From Draconibacterium aestuarii (lineage in GTDB: Bacteria > Bacteroidota > Bacteroidia > Bacteroidales > Prolixibacteraceae), in the NCBI GenBank assembly GCA_026671195.1, contig JAPOHD010000061.1, positions 1-61,132 of the forward strand: a stretch of 61,132 nucleotides of DNA. The letters run 5' to 3'. The notes beneath the pieces were generated by a model. The model was not told the origin of the DNA. It saw nothing but the letters and a program-made list of their open reading frames with translations, and ran no database searches. This document shows positions 51,849 through 61,065 of this stretch, one piece after another. A program made the position numbers and the translations under genes. Position 1 is the first letter of the stretch. Each line of letters opens with the position of its first letter.

Positions 51849-53471
51849 ATGAAAACCAATCGTAGAAATTTTTTAAAAGCCGGCGCAGTTGCCGGAACTT
51901 CACTCATATGTTCTCCTGTTCTGGGAGCATCAGAAGAAAAGAAGCAGATATATAAGTTACCTTATAAAAATACATACATAAAAAATTCTTTTGTTGCGGA
52001 GAATGATTTTCGGCGTGATACACCCAATTTTATCAATGCTCCCAGTTTTGAAAAAGCAAAAGAAATTTTACCAGCTCCTTTCTGGAAAGGAAATCAGGAT
52101 GCCATTGATATGTATTGGAAAGCCTGGGAAATAGGAATCAAGAATATCCGTAAACCTTCAGAAGAATCGGGTTTTGTGTCAACATATATCGATACTGCCT
52201 ATAATGGCAATATTTTTATGTGGGACTCTGCATTTATTACCATGTTTGCACGTTACGGCTCGCGTTTGTTTCCGTTTCAGAAAACGCTCGATAATTTCTA
52301 TGCAAAGCAACATCTCGATGGTTTTATTTGCCGCGAAATAAAAGGAGATACCGGTGAAGATTGCTTCCATCGCTACGATCCGGTAAGTACCGGACCGAAT
52401 ATTATTCCTTTAAGTGAATTGGAATACTATAAACAGTTCGGGGATGGGGAACGGGTGAATAAAATTTTTCCGGCTTTGGCAGCTTTTAGTCGTTGGTTGC
52501 GCTTAAACCGTACCTGGCGTGACGGTTCGTACTGGACAAGTGGCTGGGGAACCGGAATGGATAATCAACCTAGAGTGCCTAAAAAATATAACATGATTTA
52601 TAGCCATGGTCATATGGTTTGGCTTGATGCCTGTTTGCAGCAATTAATGGTGGACCGCATTTTATTGCAGTTTGGTTTCGTTCTTGAACGTTGGCAGGAA
52701 ATTGAAGATATTGAAGATGAAATTGGTTTCCTTACCGAATATATAAAAGAACAACTTTGGGATGATCAATCTGGTTTTTTATACGATTTATATGCTGATG
52801 GTAGCCTTAGTACCCTAAAAAGTATTGGTGCATACTGGGCCTTGCATGCCGATGTATTGGATAAGCCACAACTTGATAAGCTGGTTGAACATTTGAAAGA
52901 TTCTGCCACATTCAACCGCAAATTTCCGGTGCCATCATTGTCTGCCGACCACGAGAAATACCAGGCAGATGGCCGATACTGGCAAGGTGGTGTTTGGGCT
53001 CCTGCTAACTTTATGGTTATTAAGGGGCTCCAAAAAAATGATTACAATGATTTGGCCTTTGACATTGCAAAACGTCACTTCAGTCAAATTCTTGAGGTTT
53101 TTAAAGATACAGGAACATTCTGGGAATATTACGCCCCTGAAAGTCCTGCTCCCGGGTTGTTAGCCCGTCCTGATTTTGTTGGTTGGACAGGTCTCCCCCC
53201 AATCTCTGTATTAATAGAAGTATTGTTTGGAATTAACTGTGATTTTGGTAAGAAAACAATCGATTGGAATATAAATCTGCTTGAAGAACATGGCATTGAA
53301 CGTTACCCAATTGGTGACAACGGACTGTTGAGTTTTAAATGTTTTGCTCGCCAAAGTGCAGATGAGAAACCAAAACTGGAAATCACATCAAATATCGCAC
53401 TAAAGCTTAAGTTAAATTGGCAAGGTGGAAATGAAGAACTCAATATTATAAAAGGAATCAATAGATTTTAG
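51849..53471 (+). CDS. GH63/MGH1-like (alpha/alpha)6-barrel glycoside hydrolase
   Basis: 540 residues from ATG 51849; an in-frame TTG at 51843 is a poorer start. Tat-like signal (TNRRNFLKAGAVAGTSLIC). Conserved barrel motifs are NIFMWDSAFITMFARYG, GDTGEDCFHRYDPVSTGPN, GSYWTSGWGTGMDNQPRV and DGRYWQGGVWAPANFMVIKG, as in GH63, trehalase-like and mannosylglycerate hydrolase-type enzymes. The catalytic Asp is expected in SGWGTGMDN. It may remove glucose or mannose caps; the substrate is not decided by sequence. It follows the ROK kinase by about 47 bp in the operon. Confidence 0.82.
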   Translation: MKTNRRNFLKAGAVAGTSLICSPVLGASEEKKQIYKLPYKNTYIKNSFVAENDFRRDTPNFINAPSFEKAKEILPAPFWKGNQDAIDMYWKAWEIGIKNIRKPSEESGFVSTYIDTAYNGNIFMWDSAFITMFARYGSRLFPFQKTLDNFYAKQHLDGFICREIKGDTGEDCFHRYDPVSTGPNIIPLSELEYYKQFGDGERVNKIFPALAAFSRWLRLNRTWRDGSYWTSGWGTGMDNQPRVPKKYNMIYSHGHMVWLDACLQQLMVDRILLQFGFVLERWQEIEDIEDEIGFLTEYIKEQLWDDQSGFLYDLYADGSLSTLKSIGAYWALHADVLDKPQLDKLVEHLKDSATFNRKFPVPSLSADHEKYQADGRYWQGGVWAPANFMVIKGLQKNDYNDLAFDIAKRHFSQILEVFKDTGTFWEYYAPESPAPGLLARPDFVGWTGLPPISVLIEVLFGINCDFGKKTIDWNINLLEEHGIERYPIGDNGLLSFKCFARQSADEKPKLEITSNIALKLKLNWQGGNEELNIIKGINRF

Positions 53472-53515
53472 GCAAAATATTCACCGATAATCTGCACGAT
53501 TTACAAGGGAAGTTT

Positions 53516-54517
53516 ATGAAAAGAAGAAGGTTTATAAAAAATATTGCATTTGTTTCCACTGCATTTGCTGTAAACGGATGTGCTTATGATCCAAGCAGGG
53601 TATTAGACGTTACTTTTTTTGTTGCAGCCGATACACATTTTGATCCTCCTCCTGATTCGGATACTTATTACCATATAAGGGCAATGAACAGAATTCCGAA
53701 CGAGGTAATTTGGCCACAAAATATTGACGGCAAATTAACAGAATTTGGTAGTGTTGGGAAAAAGGTAGATACTCCTAAAGGTATTGTTTTGGCTGGTGAT
53801 ATTCTGGATAAGGCAGATGCGGGTGCATTGGAATTATTTCGTCAGCGTTATGAACAAGGGCCCGGCGATAAACAAATCAATTATCCAGTTTATATTGGTT
53901 TGGGAAATCATGATATCAATCCTGTGATAGATGAGAGCGAGAAACAGAAAGGGCGTCGACGAATGTGGAACTATCTGGAAGAACGCCATAATGGGGAAAG
54001 TGCACCTGTGCCGGTTACCAATTTCGATGCTGCCAGCCGAAATTATTCGTGGGATTGGGATGGTTTACATCTGGTCCAAACTCATTTGTTTGCAGGAGCA
54101 ACGAGTGAGGATCAACCGAATAGCTTAAAATGGCTGAAAGATGATTTGACTAATTATGCTTCAGACGGTAGCCCTGTTGTTATTATTCAACATTATGGTT
54201 TCGATAGTTGGGCGTTAAATTGGTGGACAGCCAAAGAACGCTCAGAATTGTTCGCAATACTAAAAAAATACAATGTGGTCGCAGTTATTGCTGGGCACAG
54301 TCATTATGCTGATAATTTGGAATGGGAAGGAATACCTGTTTTTCAAGTGAATAATGCCTGGCCTGAAATAGGTAATGGGAACAATGATGGCAATGGATCC
54401 TTTGCGATGTTTCGGATTACTAATGATTTTATTGATATGGCAACTTGTAGGTGGAAAAATGGAAATGGAGAGGTTGATATTGTTGAACCATTTTATTCTA
54501 AAAAATATAATAAATGA
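53516..54517 (+). CDS. Second calcineurin-like metallophosphoesterase of the locus
   Basis: 333 residues with an RR start and Cys (MKRRRFIKNIAFVS, then VNGCAYD), so a Tat-exported lipoprotein is possible. Metal-binding motifs are FFVAADTHFD, VLAGDILDKAD, GLGNHDIN, IIQHYGF and AGHSHYADN. There is no PA14 domain, and the last part is only a short tail. It differs clearly from 49481 and so is not a recent duplication. It is the last gene of the long PUL transcript. Confidence 0.9.
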   Translation: MKRRRFIKNIAFVSTAFAVNGCAYDPSRVLDVTFFVAADTHFDPPPDSDTYYHIRAMNRIPNEVIWPQNIDGKLTEFGSVGKKVDTPKGIVLAGDILDKADAGALELFRQRYEQGPGDKQINYPVYIGLGNHDINPVIDESEKQKGRRRMWNYLEERHNGESAPVPVTNFDAASRNYSWDWDGLHLVQTHLFAGATSEDQPNSLKWLKDDLTNYASDGSPVVIIQHYGFDSWALNWWTAKERSELFAILKKYNVVAVIAGHSHYADNLEWEGIPVFQVNNAWPEIGNGNNDGNGSFAMFRITNDFIDMATCRWKNGNGEVDIVEPFYSKKYNK

Positions 54518-55105
54518 TAAAAAGTGCAAAAAGGAATACATATGTACTTATGAGAGACAACTTTGGAGCTACTATATTCAAAGCATAATTAATTTAAGAG
54601 ATAGTACTTTTGTTAAGACAAACATAGGAATTACCAATGCTACTTTTGATTAAGTCACGCTTCAAATAGATGAAAAAATGGATGGGTAGAACACCCTCAG
54701 GAAAGTCCTGGCTAAGATCTTAATGACATCTCATAGTCTATTTAGTACTAGATCAATGTATTAAATTTTGTCTGAGATTAAAAAATATTTGTGTTGTTCA
54801 TTTCAAAAGTATTTTTTATTTAAACGATGGTAAGTAATTCAGGTTTTGGAAGAGCATATCTCCATTCTTCTGGTTTAATTATTATTATTAAATATTGAAT
54901 TTGTTTGTAATTTTCTATTTTGTTTATGGGTTTATCTCAATAGGATATCCGTAGTTTTGAAATTGAAATAAGTTTTTAGATTATGAATTTTCTTATGATT
55001 AAGTAGCAGGAGGTATCGCAATTCTACAGCAAAGTGATTCCAATTCCAGTTACAATCATAAAACATCAGTTTAAAAGCAGAAATTGCTTATTATATGCCA
55101 CTATG

Positions 55106-55135
55106 ACCTCTAGCATAGAAAAATTAGAGGTCACC
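55106..55135. repeat. Perfect 9-bp inverted repeat
   Basis: TGACCTCTA, a 12-base loop, TAGAGGTCA. No T-run follows on either side. It could be the foot of a small RNA or a protein site; nothing else supports either. Confidence 0.4.
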
Positions 55136-55190
55136 AGATGGTTCCTTTTTGGGGTGGTTTCTTATGGTTTATTTTGACTTTGTAAAAATA

Positions 55191-55225
55191 AAAAAGCCTG
55201 CAAATAATATGATATACAGGCTTTT
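55191..55225 (-). terminator. Terminator of tRNA-Pro
   Basis: On the minus strand AAAAGCCTG, a 16-base loop, CAGGCTTTTTT, 25 bp beyond the tRNA 3-prime end. Confidence 0.8.
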
Positions 55226-55249
55226 GGTGTTTTTTAGATTTTGAATCTG

Positions 55250-55323
55250 TCGGGATGACAGGATTTGAACCTGCGACCCCTTCGTCCCGAACGAAGTACG
55301 CTACCGGACTGCGCTACATCCCG
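55250..55323 (-). tRNA. tRNA-Pro(CGG)
   Basis: 74 nt. The acceptor stem CGGGATG pairs with CATCCCG and the discriminator is A. The D arm reads GCGCAGTCCGGTAGCGT, the anticodon stem CTTCG/CGAAG encloses loop TTCGGGA (anticodon CGG at 55287-55289), and the T arm has GGTTCAAATCC. CCA is not encoded. It reads codon CCG. Confidence 0.95.
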
Positions 55324-55445
55324 AAAACCGAAGCACTAATTTAATCAAAAATTAAAAATTCAGGAATATATTTTTTGAAATTTATAAATAATCAGTTTTC
55401 CCTGAGAATTGTTTATATTGACCATAAATTCATAACAAGAAGAAA

Positions 55446-55940
55446 ATGAAAGCATTAAAAAATATAGAATTAAAAGTAATAGGAAAAATATCAACACCCC
55501 ATAAATCCATTGAAAATATTCCCGTTCAGGCAGTTGGTGGGAAGGAATATACAGGTGTGTTTGAACTGGTTCCTGAACTAGCCGAAGGTTTACGTAGCCT
55601 GGAAGGTTTTTCGCACATGATCCTTTTATTTCATTTGCACAAAATAAAAGGATACAGTTTAATGGTAAAACCTTTTATGGACGATAAGTTACATGGTGTT
55701 TTTGCAACCCGTTCACCCAAACGTCCTTCTCCAATTGGCTTGTCGACAGTAAAAATATTAAAAGTAGAAGGCAATAAAGTTAATTTCGAAGGTGCCGATA
55801 TGCTTGACGGATCGCCTTTGATAGATATAAAACCATTTTTCAGCAGCGTTGATAATGTGCCAGATGCTATAAGCGGCTGGTTAGAAACGAAAGATAAAAA
55901 TGCAGCTAAAAATACACGCTCCGACAATCGTTTTGCTTAA
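55446..55940 (+). CDS. trmO: tRNA (N6-threonylcarbamoyladenosine37-N6)-methyltransferase TrmO
   Basis: 164 residues of the TsaA/TrmO family. The SAM-binding beta-barrel signatures are GKISTPHKS, LEGFSHMILLFHLHK, GVFATRSPKRPSPIGLSTVK and LDGSPLIDIKPFF. It methylates t6A37 in tRNA(Thr) in known members. It is monocistronic and converges with the PBP1A gene 14 bp downstream. Confidence 0.94.
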   Translation: MKALKNIELKVIGKISTPHKSIENIPVQAVGGKEYTGVFELVPELAEGLRSLEGFSHMILLFHLHKIKGYSLMVKPFMDDKLHGVFATRSPKRPSPIGLSTVKILKVEGNKVNFEGADMLDGSPLIDIKPFFSSVDNVPDAISGWLETKDKNAAKNTRSDNRFA

Positions 55941-55954
55941 AACTTGTTGCTGAT

Positions 55955-58333
55955 CTATTTTTTCTTGAAAATACTTTTAATCTTTTTCCAGATCTGGCCT
56001 TTTTCTTCGGGTTGTTCTTGTCTGGGTTTTTGTCCTTTTTTAAGTTCTTCTTCCTTGTTCTTTTTGCCAAAGATACTGGCTAGATTAAATTCACGTTTTT
56101 CAATGTCGAGTACCTCTTTGTAGCCGGGTTCGCTTAACATTGCCAACATTTCTTCGCCGGGTTGGGCAAACTTGCTATTTTTCATATAGGCAAAACTACG
56201 GTCGTTATATGTCTTATGAAAGAACTTGGCAACAATTGGAAGTGCCATATAAGCTCCCTGTCCGTAGGTTGTTGACCGGAAATGCACACGTGGATCGTTT
56301 GCACCAACCCAGCAACCCGTAACCAGATTTGGAGTGATACCAATAAACCATCCGTCGGAGTTATTTTGAGTCGTTCCCGTTTTCCCTGCAAAATCGCCCG
56401 GAATATTATAAATAGTACGTATACCTCGTCCTGTTCCTTCATCAATAACGGCTTGCATCATATTAATTACGGCACGACAGTTTTCCGGAGAAACAACCGG
56501 ATTGTTCTCCAAATCGTAATGAAATGTTTCGAGAATTATTTCGTTTTTATCTGCTATTTGAACCAGATAATTGCTTTTTACAGGTATCCCATCATTTACT
56601 ATTCCTGCAAAAGCTTCTACAATTTCTTTTAATGAAATGGAAGCGACTCCAAGGGCCAGCGAAGGATAATCGGGCAAATCTGCTGTTATCCCAAGTTTTT
56701 CTGCAATATCAATGGTCTCATTAATTCCTGCTTCCAACAAAACCTCAACAGAAACGGTATTTAATGACTTTGCCAACGCTTCTTTCATCGTGTAATATCC
56801 TCCATACGAATCATGTGAATTTCGTGGAGTCCAATCGTTGTATTCTTCGTACACTTTTAACTGGTTAACAAAGTAACTGTCGGCTTCAATATTTTCTTCC
56901 AGAGCTGCAAGGTAAACAAAGGGTTTAAAGGTAGATCCTGTTTGGCGCGGTGCAGTTACATGGTCGTACTGAAAAAAGCGGTAATCGATTCCGCCAACCC
57001 AGGCTTTTAAAGTCGATTGATGCGGATCAATGGCAATAAAGCCAGCATTCAATATTTTTAAATAGTGCTTTAGCGAATCCAGGCGGGTAACGTTTACGTC
57101 TTTTAAACCATCCCACGAAAACAGTGTCGTCTGCTTTTTTTCGCTGTATTTTTTTAATTCTTCACCATAACTCGCACCACTGGTATTTCTATTCTGAATA
57201 GCACTTTTCAGGATAGCTGGATTTTCTTTAAATATATCCCTCGATTTCCAGTGATTATCGAAAACCTTTTGCAAGTTCTTCATGTACTCTTTTACCGACT
57301 GTTGCGCGTAATACTGAAGATTATAATCGATGGTGGTAGTAATCTTTAGTCCGTCGGTATATAGATTGTAAGGTTCATCATTTTCATTCGTATTGTGTTT
57401 GCACCATTCGAGCAGTTCCGGTTTTAATTTTTCAAGAAAATAGGGTGCTGGTCCCTGATTGTACGAAATCAGACGGTATCTTAACCCAAGCGGTTTTTCT
57501 TTATAAAAAGCAGCCTTTTCTTCCGTCAGGTATTCCGATTTTACCATTTGGTCGATAACCACATTTCTACGCCCCAAAGAACGTTCCGGATGAGTTCGTG
57601 GATTGTAATAATTGTTGGCTTTTAACATACCTACAAGTACTGCGGCTTCATGAACATCAAGCTTTGACGGATGTTTGGAGAAAAAACGCTCGGAAACCAC
57701 TTCAATTCCAAAAATATTTTCAGCAAACGAAACAGTATTTAAATACAGGGCCAGAATTTCATCTTTGCTGTAAATTCGTTCCAGACGATAAGCAATTATC
57801 GATTCGCGAAGTTTATTGACCGGCATCGAAAATGGCCCAAAATTACTCCGTGGAAACAGATTTTTAGCAATTTGCTGACTTATGGTACTTCCACCTCCCG
57901 AGCTGCTGTTTCGCATTAGTATTGACTTTACAAAAACACGTGCCAAAGCAACTTCATCAATACCACGGTGTTCATAAAACCGGGCATCTTCAGTGGCAAT
58001 CAGCGCATGAATAACATTAGGCGAAATTTCATCGAATGTGGCATAACTACGGTTTTCAACATAGTAACGCCCAAGTATTTTCCCATCCGCTGAATACACT
58101 TCTGAAGCCAGCGGATTATTAATTTGATGCAACTGCGTTTTTGAAGGAACCGGGCCTAGAACGCCCAGAAAGACCAATATAAAAAACAAACATCCCAACA
58201 GGAACATTACGACTGCAGCTTGTCCGATAAAACGCAGAATTGGACGTTTTTGCTGTTTCTTTTTTGATATGCCCTTTTTCTTTGAAACAGGTTTACGGGT
58301 CTTGGAAGTTGTATTTGATCTTTTCTTTGCCAC
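55955..58333 (-). CDS. Bifunctional penicillin-binding protein 1A
   Basis: 792 residues. A basic N-terminus (KKGISKKKQQKR) and one membrane helix (about 35-58) precede the GT51 transglycosylase with EDARFYEHRG (catalytic Glu115) and GGGSTISQQIAKNLF. The transpeptidase has the SxxK at Ser467 (TGSTFKPF), SLNTVSVE for the SxN-type motif and KTGTT. A Lys-rich tail (about 755-792) ends IKSIFKKK. It polymerises and cross-links peptidoglycan on the periplasmic face. Confidence 0.96.
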   Translation of the reverse strand: MAKKRSNTTSKTRKPVSKKKGISKKKQQKRPILRFIGQAAVVMFLLGCLFFILVFLGVLGPVPSKTQLHQINNPLASEVYSADGKILGRYYVENRSYATFDEISPNVIHALIATEDARFYEHRGIDEVALARVFVKSILMRNSSSGGGSTISQQIAKNLFPRSNFGPFSMPVNKLRESIIAYRLERIYSKDEILALYLNTVSFAENIFGIEVVSERFFSKHPSKLDVHEAAVLVGMLKANNYYNPRTHPERSLGRRNVVIDQMVKSEYLTEEKAAFYKEKPLGLRYRLISYNQGPAPYFLEKLKPELLEWCKHNTNENDEPYNLYTDGLKITTTIDYNLQYYAQQSVKEYMKNLQKVFDNHWKSRDIFKENPAILKSAIQNRNTSGASYGEELKKYSEKKQTTLFSWDGLKDVNVTRLDSLKHYLKILNAGFIAIDPHQSTLKAWVGGIDYRFFQYDHVTAPRQTGSTFKPFVYLAALEENIEADSYFVNQLKVYEEYNDWTPRNSHDSYGGYYTMKEALAKSLNTVSVEVLLEAGINETIDIAEKLGITADLPDYPSLALGVASISLKEIVEAFAGIVNDGIPVKSNYLVQIADKNEIILETFHYDLENNPVVSPENCRAVINMMQAVIDEGTGRGIRTIYNIPGDFAGKTGTTQNNSDGWFIGITPNLVTGCWVGANDPRVHFRSTTYGQGAYMALPIVAKFFHKTYNDRSFAYMKNSKFAQPGEEMLAMLSEPGYKEVLDIEKREFNLASIFGKKNKEEELKKGQKPRQEQPEEKGQIWKKIKSIFKKK

Positions 58334-58398
58334 GCGACAAAAATATCATTTAAATGAGTTCTACACAGTATTAACTTAAATGAATCTGAAATATTTTA

Positions 58399-58878
58399 TC
58401 ACACAATTAATTCTTTTAAAAAATACCAGGTCATCATTCCCGATGCAATGAGTTTTAAAAGGGTGCCTGCCAAAAATCCAATAAACGATCCAAAGCCCGA
58501 TTTTAAAGCTGTTCCATGATCTTTTCCTGCAGTTAATTCTCCAATAACAGCTCCTGCAAAAGGCCCTATAATAATTCCAAACGGAGGAAATAGAAAAAGC
58601 CCGATCAACAAGCCGATTATGCTGCCCCAAACACCACGTTTGCTGCCTCCAAATTTTTTGGTCCCCCAAACCGGAACGATATAATCGAAGGCATAAACAG
58701 CTGCAGTAATTACAGCCCAGATAATAAGAAATTTTGAAGAAAACTGGTAGCGTTCGGTAAAATGAAGCAAGATTAATCCGATGTAACTTAATGGAGGCCC
58801 GGGAATAATAGGAAGAACACAACCCAAAATTCCACTGATAAGAAATAATACTCCAATACCAATTAATACATAATCCAT
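58399..58878 (-). CDS. DUF456 membrane protein
   Basis: 159 residues with four to five membrane helices and the DUF456 pattern: GVLFLISGILGCVLPIIPGP at the start, GLILLHF, and a Gly-rich GLFLFPPFGIIIGPFAGAVIGE segment containing glycine-zipper-like repeats. The function of the family is not known. It lies 65 bp upstream of the PBP1A gene and is possibly in the same operon. Confidence 0.88.
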   Translation of the reverse strand: MDYVLIGIGVLFLISGILGCVLPIIPGPPLSYIGLILLHFTERYQFSSKFLIIWAVITAAVYAFDYIVPVWGTKKFGGSKRGVWGSIIGLLIGLFLFPPFGIIIGPFAGAVIGELTAGKDHGTALKSGFGSFIGFLAGTLLKLIASGMMTWYFLKELIV

Positions 58879-58953
58879 TTTGTACGATTTAATTACCTTG
58901 TTAAAAATAATGTAATGGGATTTGCCTGATTTAATTTTTCGGCGAACTACCGT

Positions 58954-59772
58954 TTATTTTCGATTTCTGCGCAGCCAGGGGATGCTGGTGGCATAAATCA
59001 AAATTACTGATAAAAGTAGTATCAAACCACTTAAAAGAAGCAACTTGTTCCGTTCTAACAAATAAATCGAGTGTTCGTGGATGGGCTGCCAATAGGTTAC
59101 AGTGAGCAGTACCAGTGTGTTGTTTATGGAGTGCCCCAGAATAGCCACAAAAATATTGTTGGTTCGTAACATGAGCCACCCCAGCAAAATACCCAGAACA
59201 AATGTTGCCGGAAACTGCCAGGGATTTAAATGGAACAAGGCAAACAATAGCGCCGATATAATAACAGCCACAAATGCATTGTAATTTTTTCGGAATCCGT
59301 TAAAAATAAGTCCTCTAAAAATAAGCTCCTCAACAATAGGGGCAATTACAGCTACTTTCAAAAATGCACCCATAAAACCATAGTCGCCTTCAAAAATCTT
59401 GTTAAACAATTCCCAAAACCACAGGGGAGCGGGGATCATTTTTGCAACCCACTCGTTAACTACATCCAGATAATTATGTGTGCCCCATAAAAAAGTGACA
59501 ACTGGAATTAATACAAGTGGATTAAATCGTTTCACTGGGAAAATTTCCAAAACAGGTGCCTTTGCCTTTCGAATTCCATACCACAAAATAAAAACGACAG
59601 AACCAACGCCCAATGCAATTTTTTTGATAGGATTGTATAGGTATTCAGTTCCCTTGTAATAATCTATTAAAGCCAGCGGAAAATCAACAACGGTTTGAAT
59701 AAATATGTACAAAATTACAAGATGAATTCCTTGTAAAATGGTTGGATAATATTTTTGTCGGTAATTTTCCAT
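58954..59772 (-). CDS. CPBP-family intramembrane glutamic endopeptidase
   Basis: 272 residues with about eight membrane helices. All CPBP/Rce1 motifs are intact: EELIFRG (Glu148, Glu149, Arg153), FALFHLNPWQ (His181) and GHSINNT (His214, Asn218). The substrate is unknown; relatives process prenylated proteins or bacteriocin precursors. It contrasts with the gene at 29295, where the same positions are QQ. Confidence 0.9.
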   Translation of the reverse strand: MENYRQKYYPTILQGIHLVILYIFIQTVVDFPLALIDYYKGTEYLYNPIKKIALGVGSVVFILWYGIRKAKAPVLEIFPVKRFNPLVLIPVVTFLWGTHNYLDVVNEWVAKMIPAPLWFWELFNKIFEGDYGFMGAFLKVAVIAPIVEELIFRGLIFNGFRKNYNAFVAVIISALLFALFHLNPWQFPATFVLGILLGWLMLRTNNIFVAILGHSINNTLVLLTVTYWQPIHEHSIYLLERNKLLLLSGLILLLSVILIYATSIPWLRRNRK

Positions 59773-59827
59773 TCTGTAATTAAAGATAGCTATTTAAGCG
59801 AAACAACAAACTCCGGAATCTGAAGAA

Positions 59828-60349
59828 TTACCGATTTGCTTTTGCCGGTATCAGTCGTTTCCCTGTTTTGAAGGTAAAGTAGCGTTGGGCCATATAACTG
59901 TACATCACAACAATTATTGTGGTAACAATTTTCGAGAACGTTGCATACCAGCCACAATACTCTACAAAAATTTTAAGAAATACATAATTCAGCAGAATAG
60001 AACCGGCAACTGTAAGTAAATACCGAAAAAGCTGAATTTTTCCTTTTAATTCGGACGAAGTAAACGTAACATATTTTGCCAGCAAAAATCCGGTACAAAA
60101 CGTTATCGGAAAAACCATTAAAAAAGCACCGATATGTGCACTAATTGCCATAAAACCAAGGTGGATGATTTGCATATCCAAAACGTAGCGGTAAAAAACG
60201 AAATAGAGCAGAATATCGAAAAATGTATTTGCACCACCACTGGCTGCATAACGAAAAATCTCTTTGGGAATAAATCGTAAAAACGGGAAATAGAACCAAT
60301 CTATAATTTCGATAATTATTGCACCAATTTTCTCAAAAAGATTCCTCAT
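59828..60349 (-). CDS. GtrA-family membrane protein
   Basis: 173 residues with four membrane helices and the GtrA signature: FIPKEIFRYAASGGANTFFDILLY near the start, FPITFCTGFLLAKYVTF, FRYLLTVAGSILLNYVFLKIF and IVVMYSYMAQRYFTF near the end. Such proteins are thought to flip or anchor polyprenyl-linked sugars. No glycosyltransferase lies next to it here. Confidence 0.9.
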   Translation of the reverse strand: MRNLFEKIGAIIIEIIDWFYFPFLRFIPKEIFRYAASGGANTFFDILLYFVFYRYVLDMQIIHLGFMAISAHIGAFLMVFPITFCTGFLLAKYVTFTSSELKGKIQLFRYLLTVAGSILLNYVFLKIFVEYCGWYATFSKIVTTIIVVMYSYMAQRYFTFKTGKRLIPAKANR

Positions 60350-60467
60350 TTAATTAAAGCTAAGTAGAATTTTATAACTGCAAAGAAAACAAAAAAAATA
60401 TTAATTTGAGGGGGGAATTATCTTTCGTGAGCATTCTGCGGGATTCCTATCTGCAACAAATTGAGGA

Positions 60468-60884
60468 TTATAGCTCAGGAGGTTTTCGCAACTGTTTTTT
60501 ATTCGAGAGCAACTTCTTTCCTTCTATCCGTTTTAATTTCGATGATTTTGTAGGTGATGTTTTTATGCGTTTTTTTTTCTGAGTCAATGCATTTTCAACT
60601 AAATCGAAGAATTTTCGAATTACTTCTTCCTTGTTACGCCACTGGCTTCGGTAAACACTCGATACCAAAATTAACTCGTTGTCCGAATTAATCCGGTTAT
60701 TAAGTTTATGTTGCAGTATTTGTATCTCAGTTTCCGAAAAAGCTACTGTTTCAGTTAACGAAAAAGGTAACTCAACCTGAGTATTTACTTTGTTTACATT
60801 TTGCCCGCCAGGGCCGCTGCTCCTTGTGGCTGTATATTTTAATTCGTTTTGAATCTTTTGTTTACGCGCATCCGAAAGTTTCAT
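60468..60884 (-). CDS. arfB: Stand-alone GGQ ribosome-rescue factor (ArfB/YaeJ-like)
   Basis: 138 residues with the catalytic peptide-release motif SSGPGGQNVNKV (GGQ at 26-28) and a basic C-terminal tail (KKKRIKTSPTKSSKLKRIEG) that enters the empty mRNA channel. There are no codon-recognition domains, so it rescues stalled ribosomes rather than reading stop codons. Length and layout match ArfB. It is the first minus-strand gene at the right end of the window. Confidence 0.93.
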   Translation of the reverse strand: MKLSDARKQKIQNELKYTATRSSGPGGQNVNKVNTQVELPFSLTETVAFSETEIQILQHKLNNRINSDNELILVSSVYRSQWRNKEEVIRKFFDLVENALTQKKKRIKTSPTKSSKLKRIEGKKLLSNKKQLRKPPEL

Positions 60885-61017
60885 TCTTAGCCGTTTTTGA
60901 TTAATTTTTCCCGTTTTGCAATCTCAGTAATCTCAATGATTTTCCTAAACAGTTTAAATGTGTTTTTTAATTTCAAACTCTGATAAAAATTTGATGGAAC
61001 CTTTTATCTAATCACTT

Positions 61018-61045
61018 CGGGGTTAGTTCCCCGCTGCTTGCAGCG
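61018..61045 (+). repeat. Overlapping REP-type hairpins before the RAYT gene
   Basis: CGGGG TTAGTT CCCCG (61018-61033) overlaps CGCTGC TT GCAGCG (61032-61045). Both stems are perfect. This GC-rich double hairpin in AT-rich DNA, 20 bp before the transposase start, is the kind of end recognised by IS200/RAYT enzymes. Confidence 0.65.
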
Positions 61046-61065
61046 TTAATTTAGTAAATTTGTGT

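Larger units (their letters stand above)
54518..55249. other. Gene-free region between the PUL and tRNA-Pro
   Basis: About 730 bp without a convincing gene; short open frames have poor composition. It contains a 9-bp inverted repeat (TGACCTCTA/TAGAGGTCA, 55106-55135) and a terminator at 55191. Possibly decayed coding sequence, since its base composition is close to that of coding DNA in places. Confidence 0.5.

Noticed and set aside
49481..54517. The two metallophosphoesterases as a recent gene duplication
   Set aside because: Only the short metal-binding motifs agree; lengths, signals and C-terminal domains differ.
31249..54517. Phage or integrative-element origin of the whole PUL
   Set aside because: No integrase, mobilisation genes or flanking repeats were seen; only a broken IS110 gene and a gene-poor edge near a tRNA, which is weak evidence.
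54375..54653. 92-residue open frame running past the second metallophosphoesterase
   Set aside because: Mostly overlaps the phosphoesterase in another frame; the part beyond has no family pattern.
58376..58822. 148-residue minus-strand frame overlapping DUF456
   Set aside because: Other frame of the DUF456 gene; low-complexity Cys/Arg/Trp-rich composition and no domain pattern.
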